Shown here: positions 23,339-36,538 of the stretch, piece by piece
Numbering within the stretch: the first letter of the stretch is position 1
Layout: every line of letters begins with the position of its first letter
NCBI GenBank assembly: GCA_963971405.1
Contig: OZ020489.1
Location: 434,001-498,000 of the forward strand
Direction: 5' to 3'
Source: Psococerastis gibbosa
Lineage: Eukaryota > Arthropoda > Insecta > Psocodea > Psocidae
DNA length: 64,000 nucleotides
Made by a program: the position numbers and the translations under genes
Notes under the pieces: model-generated
Told to the model about the DNA's origin: nothing
What the model saw: only the letters and a program-made list of their open reading frames with translations
Database searches by the model: none

Positions 23339-26203
23339 GAAAAATAGCTATTTACTTATTTTATTTTTTTAAAGGTCTTGATATGACACGGGTGTCTTAA
23401 ATTGGCTTATTTTGGCTCATTGTATTGTAATTAACATTGAGAAATTGCTCCTGCGTGTTCATCGGTTTAAATGTTGCTAAAAAAAATTCATTCGACAAGA
23501 ATAAAAAAAATAGCTATTTACTTATTTTATTTTTTTAAAGGTCTTGATATGATAAGGGTGTCTTAATGTTGCTTACTTTGGCTCATTGTATAGTACTTAA
23601 CATTAAACAATTGTTCCTGCGTGTTCATCGGTGTAAATGTAGCTAAAAAAAATTCATTCGACAAGAATAAGAAAAATAGCTATTTAATTATTTTATTTTT
23701 TTTAAAGGTCTTAAAAAGATAAAGGTGTCTTAATTTTGCTTATTTAGGCTCACTGTATTGTACTTAACATTGGCCACTTGCTCCTGCGTGTTCATCGGTG
23801 TAAATGTAGCTACAAAAAATTCATTCGACAAGAATAAGAAAAATAGCTATTTACTTATTTTATTTTTTTTAAAGGTCTTTAAAAGATATAGGTGTCTTAA
23901 TTTTGCTTTTTTTGGCTCAGTGTATTGCACTTAACATTGAGCAATTGTACCTGCGTGTTTATCGGTGTAAATGTACCTAAAAAAAATTCATTCGACAAGA
24001 ATAAGAAAAATAGCTATTTACTTATTTTATTTTTTTTAAAGGTCTTTAAAAGATATAGGTGTCTTAATTTTGCTTATTTAGGCTCACTGTATTGTACTTA
24101 ACATTGGCCACTTGCTCCTGCGTGTTCATCGGTGTAAATGTAGCTACAAAAAATTCATTCGACAAGAATACGAAAAATAGCTATATACTTATTTTATTTT
24201 TTTTAAAGGTCTTGATATGACACGGGTGTCTTAAATTGGCATATTTTGGCTCATTGTATTGTAGTTAACATTGAGCAATTGCTCCTAAGTGTTCATCGGT
24301 TTAAATGTTGCTAAAAAAAATTCATTCGACAAGAATAAAAAAAATAGCTATTTACTTATTTTATTTTTTTAAAGGTCTTGATATGATAAGGGTGTCTTAA
24401 TGTTGCTTATTTTGGCTCATTGTATAGTACTTAACATTAAACAATTGTTCCTGCGTGTTCATCGGTGTAAATGTAGCTAAAAAAAATTCATTCGACAAGA
24501 ATAAGAAAAATAGCTATTTACTTATTTTTTTTTTTAAAGGTCTTGAAAAGATATAGGTGTCTTAGTTTTGCTTATTTAGGCTCACTGTATTGTACTTAAC
24601 ATTGGCCACTTGCTCGTGCGTGTTCATCGGTGTAAATGTAGCTACAAAAAATTCAATCGACAAGAATACGAAAAATAGCTATTTACTTATTGTATTTTTT
24701 TTAAAGGTTTTAAAAAGATATAGGTGTCTTAATTTTGCTTATTTTGGCTTATTGTATTGTACTTGACATTGAGCAATTGCTCCTGCGTGTTCATCGGTTT
24801 AAATGATGCTAAAAAAAATTCATTCGACAAGAATAAAAAAAATAGCTATTTACTTATTTTTTTTTTTTAAAGGTCTTGATATGACAAGGGTGTCTTAATT
24901 TGGCTTATTTTGGCTCATTGTATTGTAATTAACATTGAGCAATTGCTCCTGCGTGTTCATCGGTGTAAATGTAGCTACAAAAAATTCATTCGACAAGAAT
25001 ACGAAAAATAGCTATTTATTTTTTTTATTTTTTTTAAAGGTCTTGATATGACACGGGTGTCTTAATTTGGCTTGTTTTGGCTCAATGTATTGTAATTAAC
25101 ATTGAGCAATTGTTCCTGCGTGTTCATCGGTGTAAATGTAGCTAAAAAAAATTCATTCGACAACAATAAGAAAAATAGCTATTTACTTATTTTATTTTTT
25201 TAAAGGTTTTAAAAAGATATAGGTGTCTTAATTTTGCTTATTTTGGCTCATTGTATTGTACTTGACATTAAGCAATTGCTCCTGCGTGTTCATCGGTTTA
25301 AATGTTGCTAAAAAAAATTCATTCGACAAGAATAAAAAAAATTATTATTTACTTATTTTATTTTTTTTAAAGGTCTTGATATGATAAGGGTGTCTTAATT
25401 TTGCTTATTTTGGCTCATTGTATTGTACTTAACATTGAGCAATTGCTTCTGCGTGTTCATCGGTGTAAATGTAGCTAAAAAAAATTCATTCGACAAGAAT
25501 AAGAAAAATAGCTATTTACTTATTTTATTTTTTTTAAAGGTTTTAAAAAGATACAGGTGCCTTAATTTTGCTTTTTTTGGCTCAATGTATTGCACTTAAC
25601 ATTGAGCAATTGTTCCTGCGTGTTCATCGGTGTAAATGTACCTAAAAAAAATTCATTCGACAAGAATAAGAAAAATAGCTATTTACTTATTTTATTTTTT
25701 TTAAAGGTCTTAAAAAGATATAGGTGTCTTAATGTTGCTTATTTAGGCTCACTGTATTGTACTTAACATTGGCCACTTGCTCCTGCGTGTTCATCGGTGT
25801 AAATGTAGCTACAAAAAATTCATTCGACAAGAATACGAAAAATAGCTATATACTTATTTTTTTTTTTTTAAAGGTCTTGATATGACACGGGTGTCTTAAT
25901 TTTGCTTATTTTGGCTCATTGTATTGTACTTAACATTGAGTAATTGCTCCTGCGTGTTCATCGGTGTAAATGTAGCTAAAAAAAATTCATTCGACAAGAA
26001 TAAGAAAAATAGCTATTTACTTATTTTATTTTTTTTAAAGGTCTTGAAAAGATATAGGTGTCTTAGTTTTGCTTATTTAGGCTCACTGTATTGTACTTAA
26101 CATTGGCCACTTGCTCGTGCGTGTTCATAGGTGTAAATTTAGCTACAAAAAATTCAATCGACAAGAATACGAAAAATAGCTATTTACTTATTTTATTTTT
26201 TTT
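22705..26203 (+). repeat. HOR unit, 21 monomers
   Basis: Order B' C D' E' H I J (F'/E') F' G I' K C' A B C D E F D'' K. Identical in order to the previous unit except that F' and G after E' are absent. Length 3499 bp. B' has a private cgataagaacaag at about 22829. The I monomer at 23537 carries an I'-like tract (see findings). Confidence 0.85.
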
Positions 26204-26838
26204 AAAGGTCTTGATATGACACGGGTGTCTTAATTTGGCTTGTTTTGGCTCAATGTATTGTAATTAACATTGAGCAATTGTTCCTGCGTGTTCATCAGTG
26301 TAAATGTAGCTAAAAAAAATTCATTCGACAAGAACAAGAAAAATAGCTATTTACTTATTTTATTTTTTTAAAGGTTTTAAAAAGATATAGGTGTCTTAAT
26401 TTTGCTTATTTTGGCTCATTGTATTGTACTTGACATTAAGCAATTGCTCCTGCGTGTTCATCGGTTTAAATGTTGCTAAAAAAAATTCATTCGACAAGAA
26501 TAAAAAAAATAGCTATTTACTTATTTTATTTTTTTAAAGGTCTTGATATGATAAGGGTGTCTTAATTTTGCTTATTTTGGCTCATTGTATTGTACTTAAC
26601 ATTGAGCAATTGCTTCTTTGTGTTCATCAGTGTAAATGTAGCTAAAAAAAATTCATTCGACAAGAATAAGAAAAATAGCTATTTACTTATTTTATTTTAT
26701 TAAAGGTTTTAAAAAGATATAGGTGTCTTAATTTTGCTTTTTTTGGCTCAGTGTATTGCACTTAACATTGAGCAATTGTACCTGCGTGTTTATCGGTGTA
26801 AATGTACCTAAAAAAAATTCATTCGACAAGAATAAGAA
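23340..26838 (+). repeat. Copy 2 of ~3.5-kb tandem duplication (21 monomers)
   Basis: Starts in the tail of an E' monomer and proceeds to H, whereas copy 1 starts after G. The crossover therefore joined E' to H through the shared caagaata...aaagg tail. Differences from copy 1 include cattggccttttgc (copy 1, about 22604) against ggccacttgc, ttattttattaaagg at 26691 and gttcatagg at 26129. Confidence 0.8.
23592..23617 (+). repeat. I'-like tract inside an I monomer (probable conversion)
   Basis: Four marker differences (tagtac for ttgtac, ctt for ctc, aaac for aagc, tcc for tct) match the I' monomer of the same cycle. The flanks cttactttgg and tatttaatt remain type I. The copy-1 partner at about 20091-20116 has the ordinary I sequence. 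Confidence 0.7.
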
Positions 26839-29703
26839 AAATAGCTATTTACTTATTTTATTTTTTTTAAAGGTCTTTAAAAGATATAGGTGTCTTAATT
26901 TTGCTTATTTAGGCTCACTGTATTGTACTTAACATTGGCCACTTGCTCCTGCGTGTTCATCGGTGTAAATGTAGCTACAAAAAATTCATTCGACAAGAAT
27001 ACGAAAAATAGCTATATACTTATTTTATTTTTTTTAAAGGTCTTGATATGACACGGGTGTCTTAAATTGGCATATTTTGGCTCATTGTATTGTAATTAAC
27101 ATTGAGCAATTGCTCCTGCGTGTTCATCGGTTTAAATGTTGCTAAAAAAAATTCATTCGACAAGAATAAAAAAAATAGCTATTTACTTATTTTATTTTTT
27201 TAAAGGTCTTGATATGACACGGGTGTCTTAAATTGGCTTATTTTGGCTCATTGTATTGTAATTAACATTGAGAAATTGCTCCTGCGTGTTCATCGGTTTA
27301 AATGTTGCTAAAAAAAATTCATTCGACAAGAATAAAAAAAATAGCTATTTACTTATTTTATTTTTTTAAAGGTCTTGATATGATAAGGGTGTCTTAATGT
27401 TGCTTACTTTGGCTCATTGTATTGTACTCAACATTAAGCAATTGTTCTTGCGTGTTCATCGGTGCAAATGTAGCTAAAAAAAATTCATTCGACAAGAATA
27501 AGAAAAATAGCTATTTAATTATTTTATTTTTTTTAAAGGTCTTAAAAAGATAAAGGTGTCTTAATTTTGCTTATTTAGGCTCACTGTATTGTACTTAACA
27601 TTGGCCACTTGCTCCTGCGTGTTCATCGGTGTAAATGTAGCTACAAAAAATTCATTCGACAAGAATAAGAAAAATAGCTATTTACTTATTTTATTTTTTT
27701 TAAAGGTCTTTAAAAGATATAGGTGTCTTAATTTTGCTTATTTAGGCTCACTGTATTGTACTTAACATTGGCCACTTGCTCCTGCGTGTTCATCGGTGTA
27801 AATGTAGCTACAAAAAATTCATTCGACAAGAATACGAAAAATAGCTATATACTTATTTTATTTTTTTTAAAGGTCTTGATATGACACGGGTGTCTTAAAT
27901 TGGCATATTTTGGCTCACTGTATTGTAATTAACATTGAGCAATTGCTCCTGCGTGTTCATCGGTTTAAATGTTGCTAAAAAAAATTCATTCGACAAGAAT
28001 AAAAAAAATAGCTATTTACTTATTTTATTTTTTTAAAGGTCTTGATATGATAAGGGTGTCTTAATGTTGCTTATTTTGGCTCATTGTATTGTACTTAACA
28101 TTAAGCAATTGTTCCTGCGTGTTCATCGGTGTAAATGTAGCTAAAAAAAATTCATTCGACAAGAATAAGAAAAATAGCTATTTACTTATTTTATTTTTTT
28201 TAAAGGTCTTGAAAAGATATAGGTGTCTTAGTTTTGCTTATTTAGGCTCACTGTATTGTACTTAACATTGGCCGCTTGCTCGTGCGTGTTCATCGGTGTA
28301 AATGTAGCTACAAAAAATTCAATCGACAAGAATACGAAAAATAGCTATTTACTTATTGTATTTTTTTTAAAGGTTTTAAAAAGATATAGGTGTCTTAATT
28401 TTGCTTATTTTGGCTTATTGTATTGTACTTGACATTGAGCAATTGCTCCTGCGTGTTCATCGGTTTAAATGTTGCTAAAAAAAATTCATTCGACAAGAAT
28501 AAAAAAAATAGCTATTTACTTATTTTTTTTTTTTTTAAAGGTCTTGATATGACAAGGGTGTCTTAATTTGGCTTATTTTGGCTCATTGTATTGTAATTAA
28601 CATTGAGCAATTGCTCCTGCGTGTTCATCGGTGTAAATGTAGCTACAAAAAATTCATTCGACAAGAATACGAAAAATAGCTATTTATTTATTTTATTTTT
28701 TTTTAAAGGTCTTGATATGACACGGGTGTCTTAATTTGGCTTGTTTTGGCTCAATGTATTGTAATTAACATTGAGCAATTGTTCCTGCGTGTTCATCGGT
28801 GTAAATGTAGCTAAAAAAAATTCATTCGACAAGAATAAGAAAAATAGCTATTTACTTATTTTATTTTTTTAAAGGTTTTAAAAAGATACAGGTGCCTTAA
28901 TTTTGCTTTTTTTGGCTCAATGTATTGCACTTAACATTGAGCAATTGTTCCTGCGTGTTCATCGGTGTAAATGTACCTAAAAAAAATTCATTCGACAAGA
29001 ATAAGAAAAATAGCTTTTTACTTATTTTATTTTTTTTAAAGGTCTTAAAAAGATATAGGTGTCTTAATGTTGCTTATTTAGGCTCACTGTATTGTACTTA
29101 ACATTGGCCACTTGCTCCTGCGTGTTCATCGGTGTAAATGTAGCTACAAAAAATTCATTCGACAAGAATACGAAAAATAGCTATATACTTATTTTTTTTT
29201 TTTAAAGGTCTTGATATGACACGGGTGTCTTAAATTGGCTTATTTTGGCTCACTGTATTGTAATTAACATTGAGCAATTGCTCCTGCGTGTTCATCGGTT
29301 TAAATGTTGCTAAAAAAAATTCATTCGACAAGAATAACAAAAATAGCTATTTACTTATTTTAATTTTTTAAGGGTCTTGATATGATAAGGGTGTCTTAAT
29401 TTTGCTTATTTTGGCTCATTGTATTGTACTTAACATTGAGTAATTGCTCCTGCGTGTTCATCGGTGTAAATGTAGCTAAAAAAAATTCATTCGACAAGAA
29501 TAAGAAAAATAGCTATTTACTTATTTTATTTTTTTTAAAGGTCTTGAAAAGATATAGGTGTCTTAGTTTTGCTTATTTAGGCTCACTGTATTGTACTTAA
29601 CATTGGCCACTTGCTCGTGCGTGTTCATCGGTGTAAATGTAGCTACAAAAAATTCAATCGACAAGAATACGAAAAATAGCTATTTACTTATTTTATTTTT
29701 TTT
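26204..29703 (+). repeat. HOR unit in copy A, 21 monomers
   Basis: Order B' C D' E' F' G H I J F' G I' K C' A B E F G' D'' K. It is the 23-monomer cycle minus the second C and D. The B-to-E join at 28872 is clean and in register. Its duplicate is 39709-43208. Confidence 0.88.
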
Positions 29704-32700
29704 AAAGGTCTTGATATGACACGGGTGTCTTAATTTGGCTTATTTGGCTCAATGTATTGTAATTAACATTGAGCAATTGTTCCTGCGTGTTCATCAGTGT
29801 AAATGTAGCTAAAAAAAATTCATTCGACAAGAACAAGAAAAATAGCTATTTACTTATTTTATTTTTTCAAAGGTTTTAAAAAGATATAGGTGTCTTAATT
29901 TTGCTTATTTTGGCTCATTGTATTGTACTTGACATTAAGCAATTGCTCCTGCGTGTTCATCGGTTTAAATGTTGCTAAAAAAAATTCATTCGACAAGAAT
30001 AAAAAAAATAGCTATTTACTTATTTTATTTTTTTAAAGGTCTTGATATGATAAGGGTGTCTTAATTTTGCTTATTTTGGCTCATTGTATTGTACTTAACA
30101 TTGAGCAATTGCTTCTTTGTGTTCATCAGTGTAAATGTAGCTAAAAAAAATTCATTCGACAAGAATAAGAAAAATAGCTATTTACTTATTTTATTTTTTT
30201 TAAAGGTCTTTAAAAGATATAGGTGTCTTAATTTTGCTTATTTAGGCTCACTGTATTGTACTTAACATTGGCCACTTGCTCCTGCGTGTTCATCGGCGTA
30301 AATGTAGCTACAAAAAATTCATTCGACAAGAATACGAAAAATAGCTATATACTTATTTTATTTTTTTTAAAGGTCTTGATATGACACGGGTGTCTTAAAT
30401 TGGCATATTTTGGCTCACTGTATTGTAATTAACATTGAGCAATTGCTCCTGTGTGTTCATCGGTTTAAATGTTGCTAAAAAAAATTCATTCGACAAGAAT
30501 AAAAAAAATAGCTATTTACTTATTTTATTTTTTTAAAGGTCTTGATATGACACGGGTGTCTTAAATTGGCTTATTTTGGCTCATTGTATTGTAATTAACA
30601 TTTAGAAATTGCTCCTGCGTGTTCATCGGTTTAAATGTTGCTAAAAAAAATTCATTCGACAAGAATAAAAAAAATAGCTATTTACTTATTTTATTTTTTT
30701 AAAGGTCTTGATATGATAAGGGTGTCTTAATGTTGCTTACTTTGGCTCATTGTATTGTACTCAACATTAAGCAATTGTTCTTGCGTGTTCATCGGTGTAA
30801 ATGTAGCTAAAAAAAATTCATTCGACAAGAATAAGAAAAATAGCTATTTAATTATTTTATTTTTTTTAAAGGTCTTAAAAAGATAAAGGTGTCTTAATTT
30901 TGCTTATTTAGGCTCACTGTATTGTACTTAACATTGGCCACTTGCTCCTGCGTGTTCATCGGTGTAAATGTAGCTACAAAAAATTCATTCGACAAGAATA
31001 AGAAAAATAGCTATTTACTTATTTTATTTTTTTTAAAGGTCTTTAAAAGATATAGGTGTCTTAATTTTGCTTATTTAGGCTCACTGTATTGTACTTAACA
31101 TTGGCCACTTGCTCCTGCGTGTTCATCGGTGTAAATGTAGCTACAAAAAATTCATTCGACAAGAATACGAAAAATAGCTATATACTTATTTTATTTTTTT
31201 TAAAGGTCTTGATATGACACGGGTGTCTTAAATTGGCATATTTTGGCTCATTGTATTGTAATTAACATTGAGCAATTGCTCCTGCGTGTTCATCGGTTTA
31301 AATGTTGCTAAAAAAAATTCATTCGACAAGAATAAAAAAAATAGCTATTTACTTATTTTATTTTTTTAAAGGTCTTGATATGATAAGGGTGTCTTAATGT
31401 TGCTTATTTTGGCTCATTGTATTGTACTTAACATTAAGCAATTGTTCCTGCGTGTTCATCGGTGTAAATGTAGCTAAAAAAAATTCATTCGACAAGAATA
31501 AGAAAAATAGCTATTTACTTATTTTATTTTTTTTAAAGGTCTTGAAAAGATATAGGTGTCTTAGTTTTGCTTATTTAGGCTCACTGTATTGTACTTAACA
31601 TTGGCCACTTGCTCGTGCGTGTTCATCGGTGTAAATGTAGCTACAAAAAATTCAATCGACAAGAATACGAAAAATAGCTATTTACTTATTGTATTTTTTT
31701 TAAAGGTTTTAAAAAGATATAGGTGTCTTAATTTTGCTTATTTTGGCTTATTGTATTGTACTTGACATTGAGCAATTGCTCCTGCGTGTTCATCGGTTTA
31801 AATGTTGCTAAAAAAAATTCATTCGACAAGAATAAAAAAAATAGCTATTTACTTATTTTTTTTTTTTTTAAAGGTCTTGATATGACAAGGGTGTCTTAAT
31901 TTGGCTTATTTTGGCTCATTGTATTGTAATTAACATTGAGCAATTGCTCCTGCGTGTTCATCGGTGTAAATGTAGCTACAAAAAATTCATTCGACAAGAA
32001 TACGAAAAATAGCTATTTATTTATTTTATTTTTTTTTAAAGGTCTTGATATGACACGGGTGTCTTAATTTTGCTTATTTTGGCTCACTGTATTGTACTTA
32101 ACATTGAGCAATTGCTTCTGCGTGTTCATCGGTGTAAATGTAGCTAAAAAAAATTCATTCGACAAGAATAAGAAAAATAGCTATTTACTTATTTTATTTT
32201 TTTTAAAGGTTTTAAAAGATACAGGTGCCTTAATTTTGCTTTTTTTGGCTCAATGTATTGCACTTAACATTGAGCAATTGTTCCTGCGTGTTCATCGGTG
32301 TAAATGTACCTAAAAAAAATTCATTCGACAAGAATAAGAAAAATAGCTATTTACTTATTTTATTTTTTTTAAAGGTCTTAAAAAGATATAGGTGTCTTAA
32401 TGTTGCTTATTTAGGCTCACTGTATTGTACTTAACATTGGCCACTTGCTCCTGCGTGTTCATCGGTGTAAATGTAGCTACAAAAAATTCATTCGACAAGA
32501 ATACGAAAAATAGCTATATACTTATTTTTTTTTTTTTTAAAGGTCTTGATATGACACGGGTGTCTTAAATTGGCTTATTTTGGCTCACTGTATTGTAATT
32601 AACATTGAGCAATTGCTCCTGCGTGTTCATCGGTTTAAATGTTGCTAAAAAAAATTCATTCGACAAGAATAAAAAAAATAGCTATTTACTTATTTTAATT

Positions 32701-33038
32701 TTTTAAGGGTCTTGATATGATAAGGGTGTCTTAATTTTGCTTATTTTGGCTCATTGTATTGTACTTAACATTGAGTAATTGCTCCTGCGTGTTCATCGGT
32801 GTAAATGTAGCTAAAAAAAATTCATTCGACAAGAATAAGAAAAATAGCTATTTACTTATTTTATTTTTTTTAAAGGTCTTGAAAAGATATAGGTGTCTTA
32901 GTTTTGCTTATTTAGGCTCACTGTATTGTACTTAACATTGGCCACTTGCTCGTGCGTGTTCATCGGTGTAAATGTAGCTACAAAAAATTCAATCGACAAG
33001 AATACGAAAAATAGCTATTTACTTATTTTATTTTTTTT
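29704..33038 (+). repeat. HOR unit in copy A, 20 monomers
   Basis: Order B' C D' F' G H I J F' G I' K C' A (B/D) E F G' D'' K. E' is missing, and the B/D hybrid at about 32040 (gacacggg opening, gcttctgcg end) replaces B-C-D. The B' monomer lacks one base (gcttatttggctc). Its duplicate is 43209-46543. Confidence 0.88.
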
Positions 33039-36000
33039 AAAGGTCTTGATATGACACGGGTGTCTTAATTTGGCTTGTTTTGGCTCAATGTATTGTAATT
33101 AACATTGAGCAATTGTTCCTGCGTGTTCATCAGTGTAAATGTAGCTAAAAAAAATTCATTCGACAAGAACAAGAAAAATAGCTATTTACTTATTTTATTT
33201 TTTTAAAGGTTTTAAAAAGATATAGGTGTCTTAATTTTGCTTATTTTGGCTCATTGTATTGTACTTGACATTAAGCAATTGCTCCTGCGTGTTCATCGGT
33301 TTAAATGTTGCTAAAAAAAATTCATTCGACAAGAATAAAAAAAATAGCTATTTACTTATTTTATTTTTTTAAAGGTCTTGATATGATAAGGGTGTCTTAA
33401 TTTTGCTTATTTTGGCTCATTGTATTGTACTTAACATTGAGCAATTGCTTCTTTGTGTTCATCAGTGTAAATGTAGCTAAAAAAAATTCATTCGACAAGA
33501 ATAAGAAAAATAGCTATTTACTTATTTTATTTTTTTTAAAGGTTTTAAAAAGATAAAGGTGTCTTAATTTTGCTTTTTTTGGCTCAGTGTATTGCACTTA
33601 ACATTGAGCAATTGTACCTGCGTGTTTATCGGTGTAAATGTACCTAAAAAAAATTCATTCGACAAGAATAAGAAAAATAGCTATTTACTTATTTTATTTT
33701 TTTAAAGGTCTTTAAAAGATATAGGTGTCTTAATTTTGCTTATTTAGGCTCACTGTATTGTACTTAACATTGGCCACTTGCTCCTGCGTGTTCATCGGTG
33801 TAAATGTAGCTACAAAAAATTCATTCGACAAGAATACGAAAAATAGCTATATACTTATTTTATTTTTTTTAAAGGTCTTGATATGACACGGGTGTCTTAA
33901 ATTGGCATATTTTGGCTCACTGTATTGTAATTAACATTGAGCAATTGCTCCTGTGTGTTCATCGGTTTAAATGTTGCTAAAAAAAATTCATTCGACAAGA
34001 ATAAAAAAAATAGCTATTTACTTATTTTATTTTTTTAAAGGTCTTGATATGACACGGGTGTCTTAAATTGGCTTATTTTGGCTCATTGTATTGTAATTAA
34101 CATTGAGAAATTGCTCCTGCGTGTTCATCGGTTTAAATGTTGCTAAAAAAAATTCATTCGACAAGAATAAAAAAAATAGCTATTTACTTATTTTATTTTT
34201 TTAAAGGTCTTGATATGATAAGGGTGTCTTAATGTTGCTTACTTTGGCTCATTGTATTGTACTCAACATTAAGCAATTGTTCTTGCGTGTTCATCGGTGT
34301 AAATGTAGCTAAAAAAAATTCATTCGACAAGAATAAGAAAAATAGCTATTTAATTATTTTATTTTTTTTAAAGGTCTTAAAAAGATAAAGGTGTCTTAAT
34401 TTTGCTTATTTAGGCTCACTGTATTGTACTTAACATTGGCCACTTGCTCCTGCGTGTTCATCGGTGTAAATGTAGCTACAAAAAATTCATTCGACAAGAA
34501 TACGAAAAATAGCTATATACTTATTTTATTTTTTTTAAAGGTCTTGATATGACAGGGGTGTCTTAAATTGGCTTATTTAGGCTCATTGTATTGTAATTAA
34601 CATTGAGCAATTGCTCCTGCGTGTTCATCGGTTTAAATGTTGCTAAAAAAAATTCATTCGACAAGAATAAAAAAAATAGCTATTTACTTATTTTATTTTT
34701 TTAAGGGTCTTGATATGATAAGGGTGTCTTAATTTTGCTTATTTTGGCTCATTGTATTGTACTTAACATTAAGCAATTGCTCCTGCGTGTTCATCGGTGT
34801 AAATGTAGCTAAAAAAAATTCATTCGACAAGAATAAGAAAAATAGCTATTTACTTATTTTATTTTTTTTAAAGGTCTTGAAAAGATATAGGTGTCTTAGT
34901 TTTGCTTATTTAGGCTCACTGTATTGTACTTAACATTGGCCACTTGCTCGTGCGTGTTCATCGGTGTAAATGTAGCTACAAAAAATTCAATCGACAAGAA
35001 TACGAAAAATAGCTATTTACTTATTTTATTTTTTTTAAAGGTCTTGATATGACAAGGGTGTCTTAATTTGGCTTATTTTGGCTCATTGTATTGTAATTAA
35101 CATTGAGCAATTGCTCCTGCGTGTTCGTCGGTGTAAATGTAGCTACAAAAAATTCATTCGACAAGAATACGAAAAATAGCTATTTATTTATTTTATTTTT
35201 TTTAAAGGTCTTGATATGACACCGGTGTCTTAATTTGGCTTGTTTTGGCTCAATGTATTGTAATTAACATTGAGCAATTGTTCCTGCGTGTTCGTCGGTG
35301 TAAATGTAGCTAAAAAAAATTCATTCGACAAGAATAAGAAAAATAGCTATTTACTTATTTTATTTTTTTAAAGGTTTTAAAAAGATATAGGTGTCTTAAT
35401 TTTGCTTATTTTGGCTCATTGTATTGTACTTGACATTAAGCAATTGCTCCTGCGTGTTCATCGGTTTAAATGTTGCTAAAAAAAATTCATTCGACAAGAA
35501 TAAAAAAAAATAGCTATTTACTTATTTTATTTTTTTTAAAGGTCTTGATATGATAAGGGTGTCTTAATTTTGCTTATTTTGGCTCATTGTATTGTACTTA
35601 ACATTGAGCAATTGCTTCTGCGTGTTCATCGGTGTAAATGTAGCTAAAAAAAATTCATTCGACAAGAATAAGAAAAATAGCTATTTACTTATTTTATTTT
35701 TTTTAAAGGTTTTAAAAAGATACAGGTGCCTTAATTTTGCTTTTTTTGGCTCAATGTATTGCACTTAACATTGAGCAATTGTTCCTGCGTGTTCATCGGT
35801 GTAAATGTACCTAAAAAAAATTCATTCGACAAGAATAAGAAAAATAGCTATTTACTTATTTTATTTTTTTTAAAGGTCTTAAAAAGATAAAGGTGTCTTA
35901 ATGTTACTTATTTAGGCTCACTGTATTGTACTTAACATTGGCCACTTGCTCCTGCGTGTTCATCGGTGTAAATGTAGCTACAAAAAATTCATTCGACAAG

Positions 36001-36538
36001 AATACGAAAAATAGCTATATACTTATTTTTTTTTTTTTAAAGGTCTTGATATGACACGGGTGTCTTAAATTGGCTTATTTTGGCTCACTGTATTGTAATT
36101 AACATTGAGCAATTGCTCCTGCGTGTTCATCGGTTTAAATGTTGCTAAAAAAAATTCATTCGACAGGAATAAAAAAAATAGCTATTTACTTATTTTAATT
36201 TTTTAAGGGTCTTGATATGATAAGGGTGTCTTAATTTTGCTTATTTTGGCTCATTGTATTGTACTTAACATTGAGTAATTGCTCCTGCGTGTTCATCGGT
36301 GTAAATGTAGCTAAAAAAAATTCATTCGACAAGAATAAGAAAAATAGCTATTTACTTATTTAATTTTTTTTAAAGGTCTTGAAAAGATATAGGTGTCTTA
36401 GTTTTGCTTATTTAGGCTCACTGTATTGTACTTAACATTGGCCACTTGCTCGTGCGTGTTCATCGGTGTAAATGTAGCTACAAAAAATTCAATCGACAAG
36501 AATACGAAAAATAGCTATTTACTTATTTTATTTTTTTT
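33039..36538 (+). repeat. HOR unit in copy A, 21 monomers, with L and M
   Basis: Order B' C D' E' F' G H I J L M K A B C D E F G' D'' K. L (gacaggggtg, 34543) and M (about 34710) stand where F'-G-I' and C' are in other cycles. Its duplicate is 46544-50043. Words gttcgtcgg in A and B and gacaccggtg in B are markers of this lineage. Confidence 0.85.

Noticed and set aside
32092-32313. 73-codon frame, identical to one at 45597-45818
   Set aside because: Satellite read-through across a D and an E monomer. The identity of the two reflects the 13,505-bp duplication, not protein conservation.
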